A stretch of 64,000 nucleotides of DNA from Desulfitobacterium hafniense DCB-2 (GCF_000021925.1 NC_011830.1:2690501-2754500), one strand, 5' to 3'. Shown: positions 43,074 through 52,098, numbered from the stretch's first letter. Notes: generated from the letters alone by a model not told the origin. Translations and numbers: made by a program.

Positions 43074-44195
43074 ATGGAACCAATCAAAGGAGAGCAGCGG
43101 GATGGTCAATCTGAAATCAGGAAGCTGGCGATCTTGACCGGGGGCGGAGACTGCCCGGGGTTGAATGCGGTGATTCGTGCCGCTGTAAAAACAGCTTGTC
43201 ATCGCGGTATAGCGGTGGTGGGAATTCAAGATGGTTTTCGGGGAGCTGTGGAAGGGGATTTCCGTCCCTTAGAGCTTAAGGATGTCTCCGGGATCTTACC
43301 CCGGGGAGGAACGATTCTGGGCACCACCAACCGGGATAATCCCTTTGCCTATCCTACACAAGTCGGGGAAGAACGGCAGGTTCAGGATCGTTCCGCTGAA
43401 GTGCTGGACAGATTTAAAGCGGAAGGAATTGATGCCCTGATTGCGATTGGGGGTGATGGGAGCTTAAGCATCGCTTGGGAATTTGCTAAGCAAGGGCTTA
43501 AGGTGGTGGGTGTTCCCAAAACCATCGATAATGATCTGATGTGCACGGATTTAACCTTTGGCTTTCAGACTGCTGTGGCTACTGCCCAGGACGCTTTGGA
43601 CCGGCTCCACACCACGGCTGAATCCCACCACCGCATTATGATCTTAGAGGTCATGGGACGCTACGCCGGTTGGATCGCCCTCTATGCCGGAGTGGCAGGG
43701 GGAGCGGATGTCATCTTAATCCCGGAAATTCCTTATCAGCTGGAGAGTATCGCTGAAGCTGTCCAGAGACGGGCCCGTTTAGGCAAGCACTTCAGCATCA
43801 TTGTGGTGGCTGAAGGGGCTAAACCCCTGGGCGGAGACATGGTTGTGGAACGCACTATGTCAGGGAGAACAGATCCCATTAAATTAGGAGGAATCGGTGC
43901 AAAGCTGGCGGCGGATTTAGAGAAGGTCACCGATATGGAGACCAGGGTGACTGTGCTGGGACATTTGCAGCGGGGAGGGTCTCCCATCGCTGTGGATCGG
44001 GTGCTGTCCACACGCTATGGGGTGGCTGCCGTTGAAGCCGCTTTGGCTGGTGATTTTGGCATGATGGTCGCCCTGCAGGGGCAAGACATCGTCAGAGTGC
44101 CAATGGCAGAAGCCGTTCACAAGCTGAAGCAGGTGGAACCTGACGATCCTGTCTTAAATGCCGCCCGCAGCATGGGGATCGAATTCGGGGACTAA
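43074..44195 (+). CDS. pfkA: 6-phosphofructokinase
   Basis: 373 residues, longer than the 320-residue classical PfkA. ILTGGGDCPGLNAVIRA starts the domain. GGDGS at 126-130 carries the Gly that favours ATP as phosphate donor, but the next key motif is PKTIDND (148-154), with the Lys usual in PPi-linked and mixed-group enzymes. Thus ATP is the best guess but PPi cannot be excluded. It catalyses fructose-6-phosphate phosphorylation in glycolysis. The gene is alone on its unit. Confidence 0.92.
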   Translation: MEPIKGEQRDGQSEIRKLAILTGGGDCPGLNAVIRAAVKTACHRGIAVVGIQDGFRGAVEGDFRPLELKDVSGILPRGGTILGTTNRDNPFAYPTQVGEERQVQDRSAEVLDRFKAEGIDALIAIGGDGSLSIAWEFAKQGLKVVGVPKTIDNDLMCTDLTFGFQTAVATAQDALDRLHTTAESHHRIMILEVMGRYAGWIALYAGVAGGADVILIPEIPYQLESIAEAVQRRARLGKHFSIIVVAEGAKPLGGDMVVERTMSGRTDPIKLGGIGAKLAADLEKVTDMETRVTVLGHLQRGGSPIAVDRVLSTRYGVAAVEAALAGDFGMMVALQGQDIVRVPMAEAVHKLKQVEPDDPVLNAARSMGIEFGD

Positions 44196-44205
44196 AGCTA
44201 ATTGG

Positions 44206-44229
44206 GATTCAGATTCAGATTCAGATTCA
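44206..44229. repeat. Hexanucleotide repeat, four GATTCA units
   Basis: Four perfect tandem copies of GATTCA directly downstream of the phosphofructokinase stop. It lies outside genes and could vary in copy number. Confidence 0.7.
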
Positions 44230-44288
44230 GATGATTTTTATCACGAAGAAGTCTCGTTCCATGCGGGTAGTTTGAGGGAGGAATTGGA

Positions 44289-44762
44289 TTGAGCACAGTG
44301 GCATTGATCATTGCTGTTCTGCTGTTTATCATAGGTTTATTGGGCACTGTTCTTCCTATTTTGCCGGGGGCTGTTCTTATCTACGGCGGTATGTTGATTT
44401 ATGGGCTGATGACGGAATTCGCCACCCTGGATTTTAACTTTTACCTTATTCAGGGCCTGGTGTTTGCCTTTATTTTTCTGGTGGATTACCTGGCTACCGC
44501 CGCAGGAACACGTCATTTCGGGGGAAGCAAACAAGCGGGCTGGGGAGCAGCCGTTGGGATGATCGTGGGACTCTTTTTTGGTCCCCTGGGCATCCTTGTC
44601 GGCCCTTTTTTGGGCGCGATGGGGGCGGAATTGCTGCGCAAAACAGAGCTCAGCCAAGCCATTCGCGTAGGCTTTGGCACTCTGACAGGTCTTTTGGGAG
44701 GAACAATCATCAAGCTTGGTGTGGAAATCCTCATGATCGTTTACTTCTTTATCAAAATTTAA
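44289..44762 (+). CDS. DUF456 family membrane protein
   Basis: 157 residues from a TTG start (GGGAGG seven bases upstream). Four to five hydrophobic segments are joined by glycine-rich loops (GTVLPILPGAVLIYGG and GLFFGPLGILVGPFLGAMGAELL in two short pieces), the pattern of DUF456. It is an integral membrane protein of unknown function. Confidence 0.82.
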   Translation: MSTVALIIAVLLFIIGLLGTVLPILPGAVLIYGGMLIYGLMTEFATLDFNFYLIQGLVFAFIFLVDYLATAAGTRHFGGSKQAGWGAAVGMIVGLFFGPLGILVGPFLGAMGAELLRKTELSQAIRVGFGTLTGLLGGTIIKLGVEILMIVYFFIKI

Positions 44763-44802
44763 GGGCCATGACAAGAATGAATGTGAAGTGAAGAAATGTA
44801 CA

Positions 44803-45678
44803 ATGAAGATTAGAAAGTTTGAACCAAAGGACAGGGATTCAATCGTTGAAATCTGGTATAAAGCCAGCATCATAGCCCATGATTTCATCCCTAAAGAGAT
44901 ATGGGAAGCGGAAAAAACGACGATAAGGGATCAATACCTTCCCCTGGCTGAGACTTGGGTCGCAGAGGAAGAGGGCAAGGTGATTGGCTTTATCTCTTTG
45001 CTTGACCAATATATAGGTGGATTATTTGTTGAACCTTCCCAGCAGGGAAAGGGTGCGGGTACCCAGCTCATCCAACGGGCTCAGGAAGAAAAAGGACACC
45101 TTACTGTGGGGGTCTACAGCAAAAATTCTGCTGCCAGAGGTTTTTATAGAAAGCATGGGTTCAGAAAAACCAATGAAGAACTTCAAACGGAAACCGGGGA
45201 AATTGTGATCAATAAGGCATGGAAGCAGGCGGGGGATAGCGTGAAGTCTGGAGAATCCAAACCGGCAGCCATCAGAGCTTTGGTGATAGAAGATTATGAT
45301 GCAGTCATCGAACTTTGGCAAAACACCGAGGGAATTGGACTCAGTGAGACGGATTCCCGGGAGAACATCAGGCGTTTCCTGGCTAGAAACCCGTACCTGA
45401 GCTCAGTTGCGGAAAAGGATGGGGAAATCCTGGGTGCTGTGTTATGCGGGCATGACAGCCGCCGTGGCTATCTCCATCACCTGGCGGTCAGAAGTGACCG
45501 GCGCTTGCAGGGAATTGGCAAGCGGTTGGTTGATATAAGCCTGGAAAACCTCAAGGCTGAAGGTATCGATAAATGTCACATCTTTGTTTTTCGGGAGAAT
45601 GAAAAAGGGGTTGCCTTTTGGGCCCAAAACGAGTGGAAGGCCCGTTTGGATCTCACTATTATGTCTAAACGCACATAA
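44803..45678 (+). CDS. Tandem GNAT acetyltransferase
   Basis: About 291 residues from the ATG at 44803; a GTG at 44788 is possible and the ribosome site is poor for both. Two GNAT domains follow each other: residues about 1-145 (with GLFVEPSQQGKGAGTQLI) and 155-290 (with HHLAVRSDRRLQGIGKRLVD). Each has the acetyl-CoA binding R/Q-x-x-G-x-G/A segment. The substrate is unknown. It ends at a long terminator. Confidence 0.83.
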   Translation: MKIRKFEPKDRDSIVEIWYKASIIAHDFIPKEIWEAEKTTIRDQYLPLAETWVAEEEGKVIGFISLLDQYIGGLFVEPSQQGKGAGTQLIQRAQEEKGHLTVGVYSKNSAARGFYRKHGFRKTNEELQTETGEIVINKAWKQAGDSVKSGESKPAAIRALVIEDYDAVIELWQNTEGIGLSETDSRENIRRFLARNPYLSSVAEKDGEILGAVLCGHDSRRGYLHHLAVRSDRRLQGIGKRLVDISLENLKAEGIDKCHIFVFRENEKGVAFWAQNEWKARLDLTIMSKRT

Positions 45679-45729
45679 TCCAAACCCTTCATCAACAGGT
45701 AAAATCTGCTGGCGAAGGGTTTGGATTAT
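45675..45729 (+). terminator. Strong hairpin after the tandem GNAT gene
   Basis: ATAATCCAAACCCTTC / GAAGGGTTTGGATTAT, 16-bp perfect stem with a 23-base loop. Confidence 0.65.
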
Positions 45730-45808
45730 GTTACATAAAAAATTCGTTCAAAGCCAAAGTATTCCATTATGTTTTATGCCTTAAGCGAGCGAAAGGTGAC
45801 TGATCATT

Positions 45809-46714
45809 ATGAAAAAATATAGAATCTATCAGGTCGATTCATTTACACGGCAAAGATTTCACGGAAATCCGGCCGGCGTTGTCCCCAATGCTGATGGACT
45901 AACGGAAGAACAGATGCAGAGAATTGCCCGAGAACTAAACAACTCAGAGACAGCTTTTATTTTTTCATCCACATCACCGGACTATGATGTGGAAGTAAGG
46001 TTCTTTACGCCGACAACGGAGGTTCCTCTTTGTGGGCATGCAACAATTGCTGCACATTATGTCCGGGCAGTTGAAGGAGACGCCGTTTCAGGACGAGTGA
46101 TGCAGAAGACTAAAGCGGGAATTTTGCCTGTTGACATTATTCAGGAGAATAGCAATTATTCTATTGTGATGACACAGGGAACTCCCGAGGTCGGAAAACC
46201 GTTTCGTTCTGAAGTGGTCGAATGGATTGCAGATGCCCTGGGGATAAGCGTTTGTGATCTCCATGAACATTGCCCGGTAGCTATCGCCTCCGCTGGTCAC
46301 GCCAAGGTAATGGTCGGGCTCAAATCCAATAGTCAACTGCATAGTCTGCAGCCGAATCTTGCCAAGCTGTCCGCCATAAGCGAGGAAATCGGATGCAACG
46401 GTTATTATGTATTTACGCTGAATCCTCAAGATGAAGTTTTGGTTCACGGAAGAATGTTCGCCCCTGCAATTGGCGTCGCAGAAGATCCGGTTACTGGAAA
46501 TGCAAATGGACCCCTTGGCATTTATTTGGTTCATTATGGAATTTGCAGGAATCTGGAAAGCAGTGATGCCTTTGAGTTTACAATAATGCAGGGTGAGGCA
46601 ATTCAAAGAGATGGAACTATGCGTGTACATGTGAAGAAAGAAAACAATAAACCCGTACTTGTTCAGATAACAGGGGAGGCGGTCGTTGCTTTTTCAACTG
46701 AGATTGAGATTTAA
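45809..46714 (+). CDS. PhzF-family isomerase/epimerase
   Basis: 301 residues. It starts with IYQVDSFTRQRFHGNPAGVV, and the catalytic Glu region reads ARELNNSETAFIF, followed by the conserved CGHATIAAHYV. A second half carries GVAEDPVTGNANGPLG. PhzF proteins rearrange or epimerise small metabolites with a catalytic Glu and no cofactor. The physiological substrate is unknown. A GAAAGGTG site lies upstream of the ATG. Confidence 0.9.
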   Translation: MKKYRIYQVDSFTRQRFHGNPAGVVPNADGLTEEQMQRIARELNNSETAFIFSSTSPDYDVEVRFFTPTTEVPLCGHATIAAHYVRAVEGDAVSGRVMQKTKAGILPVDIIQENSNYSIVMTQGTPEVGKPFRSEVVEWIADALGISVCDLHEHCPVAIASAGHAKVMVGLKSNSQLHSLQPNLAKLSAISEEIGCNGYYVFTLNPQDEVLVHGRMFAPAIGVAEDPVTGNANGPLGIYLVHYGICRNLESSDAFEFTIMQGEAIQRDGTMRVHVKKENNKPVLVQITGEAVVAFSTEIEI

Positions 46715-46778
46715 GGCAGGCCAGCTGCGGCCGGATTTTAAAAATGGTCAAAGTGCCAAAACATTTGTCAAAGTCAAA

Positions 46779-46795
46779 GGTCAGATTTGGTCAAA
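46779..46795 (+). promoter_or_regulatory. CtsR box 1
   Basis: GGTCAGATTTGGTCAAA: two heptads in direct repeat separated by three bases, as in the CtsR operator. It lies just above the -35. Confidence 0.6.
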
Positions 46796-46801
46796 TTAAT
46801 A

Positions 46802-46830
46802 TTGAATTTTTTGGGTGAAAAAGTTATACT
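46802..46830 (+). promoter_or_regulatory. Promoter of the DnaJ-like gene
   Basis: TTGAAT, a 17-base spacer and TATACT fit sigma-A. Confidence 0.7.
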
Positions 46831-46832
46831 AA

Positions 46833-46849
46833 TGTCAAAGAAGGTCAAG
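46833..46849 (+). promoter_or_regulatory. CtsR box 2
   Basis: TGTCAAAGAAGGTCAAG, again two heptads separated by three bases, right after the -10 where a repressor would block transcription. Confidence 0.7.
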
Positions 46850-46970
46850 AATAGATACGGTAAGAGGGGATGCACAGTTCCTCTCCTCACCATATTATGG
46901 ATTGAACCCTGTTGATGAATACCCAGGGAAAGAAACTATAAAACTAGGAGATGAAGGGAGGGGATGTCCC

Positions 46971-47894
46971 TTGCAATATAAGGATTATTATCAAATTCTC
47001 GGTGTAGATAAAAAGGCGACCCTTGAGGAAATCAAAAAGGCCTATCGAGGCCTGACCAAAAAATATCACCCGGACATTAATCCGGGCAACAAGGAAGCTG
47101 AGGAAAAGTATAAGGAGATCAATGAAGCCTACGAAGTTCTGGGGGATCCTGAAAAACGGGAGAAATACGACAACTTTGGCAATGAATTCAACTACCATAA
47201 CGGCTATAATTTTGACCCCTCCCAATTTGGGTTCGGGAATGGCCAGTTTGAATTTAAGACTGCCGGAGCAGGTGATTACAGCGATTTCTTCAACCTCTTT
47301 TTTGGCGAAGGCGGTTTGGACGGCTTCTTTGGTCAAAAAGGTCCCCGCACCCGGGGAGCACGTTCCCAATTTGCCTATCCCGGGGAGGATATTGAGTCGG
47401 AGCTGCACATCACATTGGAAGAAGGCTTTCATGGCGCGGAAAAACAGCTCTCTCTAAGAGGCAGGAATGGACAGAAAAGTCTCTCTGTGAAAATTCCCAA
47501 GGGGATTAACGAAGGAGAAAAGATCCGGCTTAAAGGACAAGGTGAGCAAGGGATTAACGGCGGAGAAAACGGGGATTTATATCTCACTATTCGCTTACAT
47601 CCCCATAGAAACTATATTCAGGAAGGAATTAATCTTACCACCACAGTGGATGTGCTCCCTTGGGATGCTGCTTTAGGATCGGAAGTAACCGTGAAAACCC
47701 TGGATTCCACCATCAAAGTCAGAATACCCCCAGGAATACAGACGGATAGTAAGATTCGCATCGCTGGCAAAGGATATATCGATCGTAAGGGGACCCGGGG
47801 AGACCTCTATATCAAAGTACGAATCATCAACCCGACCTCGATCAGCCCGGAAATGAAGAGCTTGTATGAAAAGCTAAAGGATTTGTCAAAGTAG
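46971..47894 (+). CDS. DnaJ-like co-chaperone without zinc finger (CbpA type)
   Basis: About 307 residues from the TTG at 46971 (GGGAGGGG upstream); the frame is open further up but lacks a good start. A J domain (KDYYQILGVDKKATLEEIKK with HPD in KKYHPDIN) stimulates a DnaK-type ATPase. A Gly/Phe-rich linker follows, then two C-terminal substrate-binding domains (SELHITLEEGFHGAEKQLSL, IRLKGQGEQGINGGENGDLYL in parts). The cysteine zinc-finger repeats of DnaJ are absent, so this is a CbpA-like Hsp40. Two CtsR boxes lie upstream, consistent with heat-shock control. Confidence 0.9.
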   Translation: MQYKDYYQILGVDKKATLEEIKKAYRGLTKKYHPDINPGNKEAEEKYKEINEAYEVLGDPEKREKYDNFGNEFNYHNGYNFDPSQFGFGNGQFEFKTAGAGDYSDFFNLFFGEGGLDGFFGQKGPRTRGARSQFAYPGEDIESELHITLEEGFHGAEKQLSLRGRNGQKSLSVKIPKGINEGEKIRLKGQGEQGINGGENGDLYLTIRLHPHRNYIQEGINLTTTVDVLPWDAALGSEVTVKTLDSTIKVRIPPGIQTDSKIRIAGKGYIDRKGTRGDLYIKVRIINPTSISPEMKSLYEKLKDLSK

Positions 47895-47898
47895 CTGC

Positions 47899-49728
47899 TC
47901 AGTCGATATAATCTATAGGCGTATCCTCTTTAATGCCATAGCATTCTTTCATAAAGTAGGGCATATCATTCCAATTCCCCAGACCATAACCATAATAACT
48001 TGGAGGCACCTTTTTCAGGAGGAGGCCTCCTTTTTTTTCTGCCTCGTGGTATTCTTTGATGGCCTCCAGATTATAATTCTGCGGGATGGATGCTTGATAG
48101 TAGCCCTGGAGGGTAGCGCCAAAAACCAGGACCGAGATAAAGCAGAAAAATACACCCAGACTGGTTTGCATAAGTTTCAGCCTGCGCTGAGACTCCCTTT
48201 CATGATAAATCGAGTAGAGGCAATGAATGAGGGATAGTCCAAGGCACACAACGCCGACAAGGATAAGGGCTTTTTGCTGAAGACTTAAAGCAACCAAAAA
48301 GCAAGCCAAAACTAAATAAAGGATATTCTGACGAAAAGCAAGGACTGAATAGAAGATAAAGACACTTAAGAGGAGCAAAGAGGGAAACATGACCTTATAG
48401 GCTGCCGCAAAACGCGCATCCACAACGATCAGCATGATCTGGGCCCCTAGGGCATTAATGGTGTTGAAAAACAGGAAAGGAGCATTCTTTTTCATCAGCA
48501 GGACCACAGATAGATAGACTAAGGCAGAAAGGTAGAGAAAAACAAAAGCGATTACGCTTAACCCAGAAAAGGAACGAAGATTCTCATGAGTAAGTTCAAA
48601 GGGGATATTTTTGTACAGAAGAAAGTATATATACCCTATGAGAGCCACACCGAGAAGAACAGCAAAGGCCCGATTAAACAGGCGTTGTTTTCGGCCCAGA
48701 GGTCTGCCGTCCTCAAATTCAGGTGCAGCGGCTCTTGACCATTCCGAAGAGGAGAGGGTTGCCGCTATGGCAGGACAATCATCGGCCAGGGAGCCGGGAC
48801 GGGAAAAGAGAACAAGCCAAAAAATACAGCTAAGGCTGATGAGCAGCACGAAAGGAGCCGCAGGTAAAGAGAAAATATTCGTCTTGATCAGCTCGGTTAT
48901 GACGTCCATAAGCACAACCTCATTACCGGCCGTCTTCTCCCAGAGCAAACGCTTTAAAGAGCCATAGATGATCAGTGTATATCCTAATAACATGACTCCG
49001 TAAAGGGGAAGAAAGGTTCTGAAGGGTAACTTTCTGCGGATCAAAGAAAGATAGAGAGAGATCATTATTGTAAAGCCGATGCCGATCATTCCCGCCTGCT
49101 GCGTGGAGGAGCCGACAAAAAAGGCCAGAATCAGCAGCAAAACTTTTTCACCTCTACTCCCGGAACTTATCCGGGTGTAGAGCAGATAGGCATAGACCAG
49201 AACAAGGGCCATGGGATAGAGATAATTAAAGGCACAGGCAGCATAATAAATGGTCGTATGAGCAATCTTCAGAGGCAACAAGAGAAAGAACAAGGAAGCA
49301 CAGAGCAGGGCAAGCCCCAAAGCAGGATTGCCCTTTTTTCCCTGGCGCGAGGAATAGGAGAAAGCAGCCATTTTGGCCAGGATGTAGACTGTCAGCATCA
49401 AGATAAGAGGATTGAGAATGCGGAAAAACTCTATCTGGGGTTTAAGGGCCAGAACCATTGCGCCGCCGATCCAGACCCGCCCATTGGAGTTCAGTTCATC
49501 CAGGAGAGCTTCGGGAAGGTAATTCAGCCCGTATTGAGCATCCCGGCTGTAGTATAAATCATCAGCATAAAGGAAAATGTAACGATGAATCCAGAGCATA
49601 GCGAAAAGGAAAACAAGGAGCATCAGCCACTCTCTCCTTAATAAACTGGCTCTGGCTTGCCAATAAGCACGTAGATTCTTAACCAAAGTATCACTCCAAT
49701 TAAAGGAATTGTTTAAAAAAGCAAGCAA
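47899..49728 (-). CDS. Polytopic membrane protein, DUF6056-like
   Basis: 609 residues with about a dozen hydrophobic segments. The N-terminal loop YADDLYYSRDAQYGLNYLPE and later NGRVWIG resemble the conserved acidic motif of DUF6056/GT-C-like proteins, in which an acidic loop after the first helix is part of a glycosyl-transfer site. The function is probably envelope glycosylation by context, since a GT2 glycosyltransferase and GtrA lie divergently upstream. It converges with the DnaJ-like gene with only four bases between them and no terminator. Confidence 0.7.
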   Translation of the reverse strand: MLAFLNNSFNWSDTLVKNLRAYWQARASLLRREWLMLLVFLFAMLWIHRYIFLYADDLYYSRDAQYGLNYLPEALLDELNSNGRVWIGGAMVLALKPQIEFFRILNPLILMLTVYILAKMAAFSYSSRQGKKGNPALGLALLCASLFFLLLPLKIAHTTIYYAACAFNYLYPMALVLVYAYLLYTRISSGSRGEKVLLLILAFFVGSSTQQAGMIGIGFTIMISLYLSLIRRKLPFRTFLPLYGVMLLGYTLIIYGSLKRLLWEKTAGNEVVLMDVITELIKTNIFSLPAAPFVLLISLSCIFWLVLFSRPGSLADDCPAIAATLSSSEWSRAAAPEFEDGRPLGRKQRLFNRAFAVLLGVALIGYIYFLLYKNIPFELTHENLRSFSGLSVIAFVFLYLSALVYLSVVLLMKKNAPFLFFNTINALGAQIMLIVVDARFAAAYKVMFPSLLLLSVFIFYSVLAFRQNILYLVLACFLVALSLQQKALILVGVVCLGLSLIHCLYSIYHERESQRRLKLMQTSLGVFFCFISVLVFGATLQGYYQASIPQNYNLEAIKEYHEAEKKGGLLLKKVPPSYYGYGLGNWNDMPYFMKECYGIKEDTPIDYID

Positions 49729-49793
49729 TGCGTCAATAATTTAATTAGGGCAATTTTCGACCTGCTCAATACGATAATTTTGGGGGCAGTTCA

Positions 49794-50741
49794 TTGATTT
49801 CCATCATCCTACCTGTATACAACGAGGAAAAGCAAATCTATGTCAATGTCCAAAGAATCCGTTCAATTTTATTAGGTGCCAAGATCAAGCATCAGCTGAT
49901 CATCATTGACGATGGGTCAACGGATGGTTCATGGTCAGAGCTGCAGCGATTAGCCGAGGATTTTAATAATGTACTCCTTCTCAAATTCAGCAGGAACTTT
50001 GGCAAAGAGGCTGCTTTATGTGCCGGACTGGAGACCGCCACAGGAGATGCCTGTGTGATCCTTGATGCGGATCTTCAGCACCCTCCTGAATACATTCCGG
50101 AAATGATCCGCCTCTGGCGGGATGAAGGGTATGAAGTGGTTGAAGGAATCAAAGCCACCCGGGGCAGGGAAACGATGTGGGGAAAAATAGCCGCCTTGAC
50201 CTATTACAGACTGTTTAATAAAGCTACTGGCATTAATCTAACCAATGCCTCGGATTTTAAACTCTTAGACCAGAAAGTAGTGGAGACTTGGAAAACCCTT
50301 AAAGAAAAGGATACCTTTTTCCGCGGCATGTCGGCTTGGCTGGGGTATAAACGAATCCAGATTCCTTTTCCGGTTCAGGAGCGAAGGGAAGGGAAATCCA
50401 AGTGGTCCTTGCCAAGCTTGTTTAAGCTGGCTATTGATTCCATTACTTCCTTCAGTGCCATGCCTTTGCAAATCATCACCGGACTGGGGATCGGGCTGCT
50501 GCTTTTCGATGTGGTCCTAGTAGGGCAGACTCTGTATATGAAGTTCAGCGGTCAGGCCTTTACAGGGTTTACCACAGTGATCATTCTGATCCTGGGCATC
50601 GGCAGTTGTGTCATGATCAGTCTTGGCATTATCGGCATCTATATCTCAAAAATCTATGATGAAGTCAAAGGAAGACCCCGCTATATCATCTCCGAACAGA
50701 AAAAAAGTGTACTCAAAACGATCCGCAGAAAAATCCAGTAA
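49794..50741 (+). CDS. Family 2 glycosyltransferase, GtrB/DPM type
   Basis: 315 residues from a TTG (GGGGG upstream). The GT-A domain starts MISIILPVYNEEKQIYVN and contains the donor-binding IDDGSTDGSW and metal-binding VILDADLQHPPEY motifs, then two C-terminal membrane helices (about 235-290). Members transfer a sugar to undecaprenyl or dolichyl phosphate. The following GtrA protein fits this role as the lipid-linked sugar flippase. Confidence 0.92.
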   Translation: MISIILPVYNEEKQIYVNVQRIRSILLGAKIKHQLIIIDDGSTDGSWSELQRLAEDFNNVLLLKFSRNFGKEAALCAGLETATGDACVILDADLQHPPEYIPEMIRLWRDEGYEVVEGIKATRGRETMWGKIAALTYYRLFNKATGINLTNASDFKLLDQKVVETWKTLKEKDTFFRGMSAWLGYKRIQIPFPVQERREGKSKWSLPSLFKLAIDSITSFSAMPLQIITGLGIGLLLFDVVLVGQTLYMKFSGQAFTGFTTVIILILGIGSCVMISLGIIGIYISKIYDEVKGRPRYIISEQKKSVLKTIRRKIQ

Positions 50742-50779
50742 ACTGGAATTTCCGGACTGAGGCTGGGGAGGGGAATATC

Positions 50780-51136
50780 ATATTTTTCAAATACGTCATT
50801 GTCGGCGGTTCCACAGCCCTTTTGGAACTGCTCCTATTCCTTGGCTTACGGCGGGGCGTCGGTTTCGATCTGGCATCGGCAAATATTCTCGCCATGGGAA
50901 TTGCCACCGGAGTCAATTTCTTAATGAACCGGAATTGGTCCTTTCGCAGCAGTACCAGGGTAAGCCGCAGTTTTGTCTTATATATCTCCCTGATCCTGTT
51001 CAATATGGTTTTTACCACTTGGCTGATCGCACTTTTGGTAAGCTGGGGAGTGAGCGACTTTTGGGCTAAATTTATGATGATGGCCGCGGCAACACTTTGG
51101 AATTTTGCACTCTATAGGAAAGTGATTTTTACTTAA
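50780..51136 (+). CDS. GtrA-family membrane protein, probable non-canonical start
   Basis: About 118 residues if begun at ATA (50780), just after GGGGAGGGG; the first standard start codon (TTG at 50822) would remove the essential first membrane helix (FFKYVIVGGSTALLELLLF). Four helices and the segment GVNFLMNRNWSFRSS identify the GtrA family, which flips lipid-linked glucose-like sugars made by GtrB. The gene directly follows the GT2 gene. The start codon needs confirmation. Confidence 0.78.
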   Translation: MFFKYVIVGGSTALLELLLFLGLRRGVGFDLASANILAMGIATGVNFLMNRNWSFRSSTRVSRSFVLYISLILFNMVFTTWLIALLVSWGVSDFWAKFMMMAAATLWNFALYRKVIFT

Positions 51137-51150
51137 GAAAGAAGATTTAA

Positions 51151-51200
51151 AAAAGCACCGATGAGTTCAAAAGCTGTTCATGAACTGCCGGTGCTGCTTT
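51151..51200. terminator. Bidirectional terminator between gtrA and tetR genes
   Basis: AAAAGCACCG.. / ..CGGTGCTGCTTTT with complementary inner part (ATGAGTTCA / TGAACT) lies between two convergent genes and has T-rich ends on both strands. Confidence 0.6.
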
Positions 51201-51216
51201 TGCTGTTATGGGATTA

Positions 51217-51828
51217 TCAATGGGCTCTTTGGCACATTTCTATTTTTGTCAAAGGATTATGTGAAAGACCAGGTGAGGGCAGGTTATGATCGAAAATTCC
51301 CTTCAGCTCCGGTGGAAGGACAGTATCCATCAAGGCCGCCAACTCCTCAGGGGGCTCTCTCATACCTTTCTCCCCCCAGATAAACATACATTGTGAGGTA
51401 AGCAAGGCTGCCGCATCAATTTGAAAAAGCAAGGCTTTCGTGGGTGAAAGCTTTATGTAGTTAGTCAGCGTTCCGGTATAGATGTCCCTTGAGCGGCGAT
51501 AGGCATATTTGCCGATGGCATTGTAGTCCTCAGAATGGGCAGCATAAACATACACGGAGCGTTCTTTATACAGTTCGGCAAATAATTTAATATGGGCTTG
51601 CAGCCAGGTCAGGGTACGGCCGATTTGCAGGAGAGTATCTTCAGCTAAAAGATCAAAATGCCAGTTAACAACAGAATACTTATCGTGAAAATAGCGGTAA
51701 AACGTCTGACGGGATACATGGCTCTCTTCGCAGAGCTGTTTAGTGCTAATAGAATCAAGGTTGGTTTTTTCGAGAAGACAACCAAGAGTGTGAAAAATGC
51801 GCCACTGTACTTCATGGTACTCTTGCAT
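51217..51828 (-). CDS. TetR/AcrR-family regulator
   Basis: About 203 residues from the ATG at 51828 (AAGGAG nine bases upstream; a GTG at 51831 is also possible). The N-terminal HTH reads ISTKQLCEESHVSRQTFYRYF. The C-terminal ligand domain is helical and carries two Trp/Phe-rich stretches. It is divergent from the second flavoprotein gene and is its likely regulator through palindromes in the shared intergenic region. Confidence 0.88.
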   Translation of the reverse strand: MQEYHEVQWRIFHTLGCLLEKTNLDSISTKQLCEESHVSRQTFYRYFHDKYSVVNWHFDLLAEDTLLQIGRTLTWLQAHIKLFAELYKERSVYVYAAHSEDYNAIGKYAYRRSRDIYTGTLTNYIKLSPTKALLFQIDAAALLTSQCMFIWGEKGMREPPEELAALMDTVLPPELKGIFDHNLPSPGLSHNPLTKIEMCQRAH

Positions 51829-51913
51829 CACTTGTTGCTCCTTATTATGATTTCTACGGGAAACTTGAGACACTTTAAGCAATCTGTAACTTCTATTTGG
51901 CAGGTGAGCTTGT

Positions 51914-51931
51914 TACTATTATAACATAGTA
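51914..51931. promoter_or_regulatory. Candidate TetR operator 1
   Basis: TACTATTATAACATAGTA, six-base arms around a six-base centre, just upstream of the TetR gene and overlapping its probable promoter. Confidence 0.45.
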
Positions 51932-51982
51932 TTTGGGTTTTTGAAGGATAATCATATAAAATTATACTAAATTGTAAATTAA

Positions 51983-52006
51983 TGATAATTGAAGAGATTA
52001 TTATCA
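51983..52006. promoter_or_regulatory. Candidate operator 2 before the second flavoprotein gene
   Basis: TGATAAT / ATTATCA arms seven bases long with a ten-base centre, 92 bases above the flavoprotein start. Confidence 0.4.
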
Positions 52007-52098
52007 CTAACACATTAAGATGCCGAGTGGAGGTGATGTCTTAAAGAAATGGGGTTTAAGATGGAACTAAACCGAATAAGGAAAAGGAGAGAAAAACC

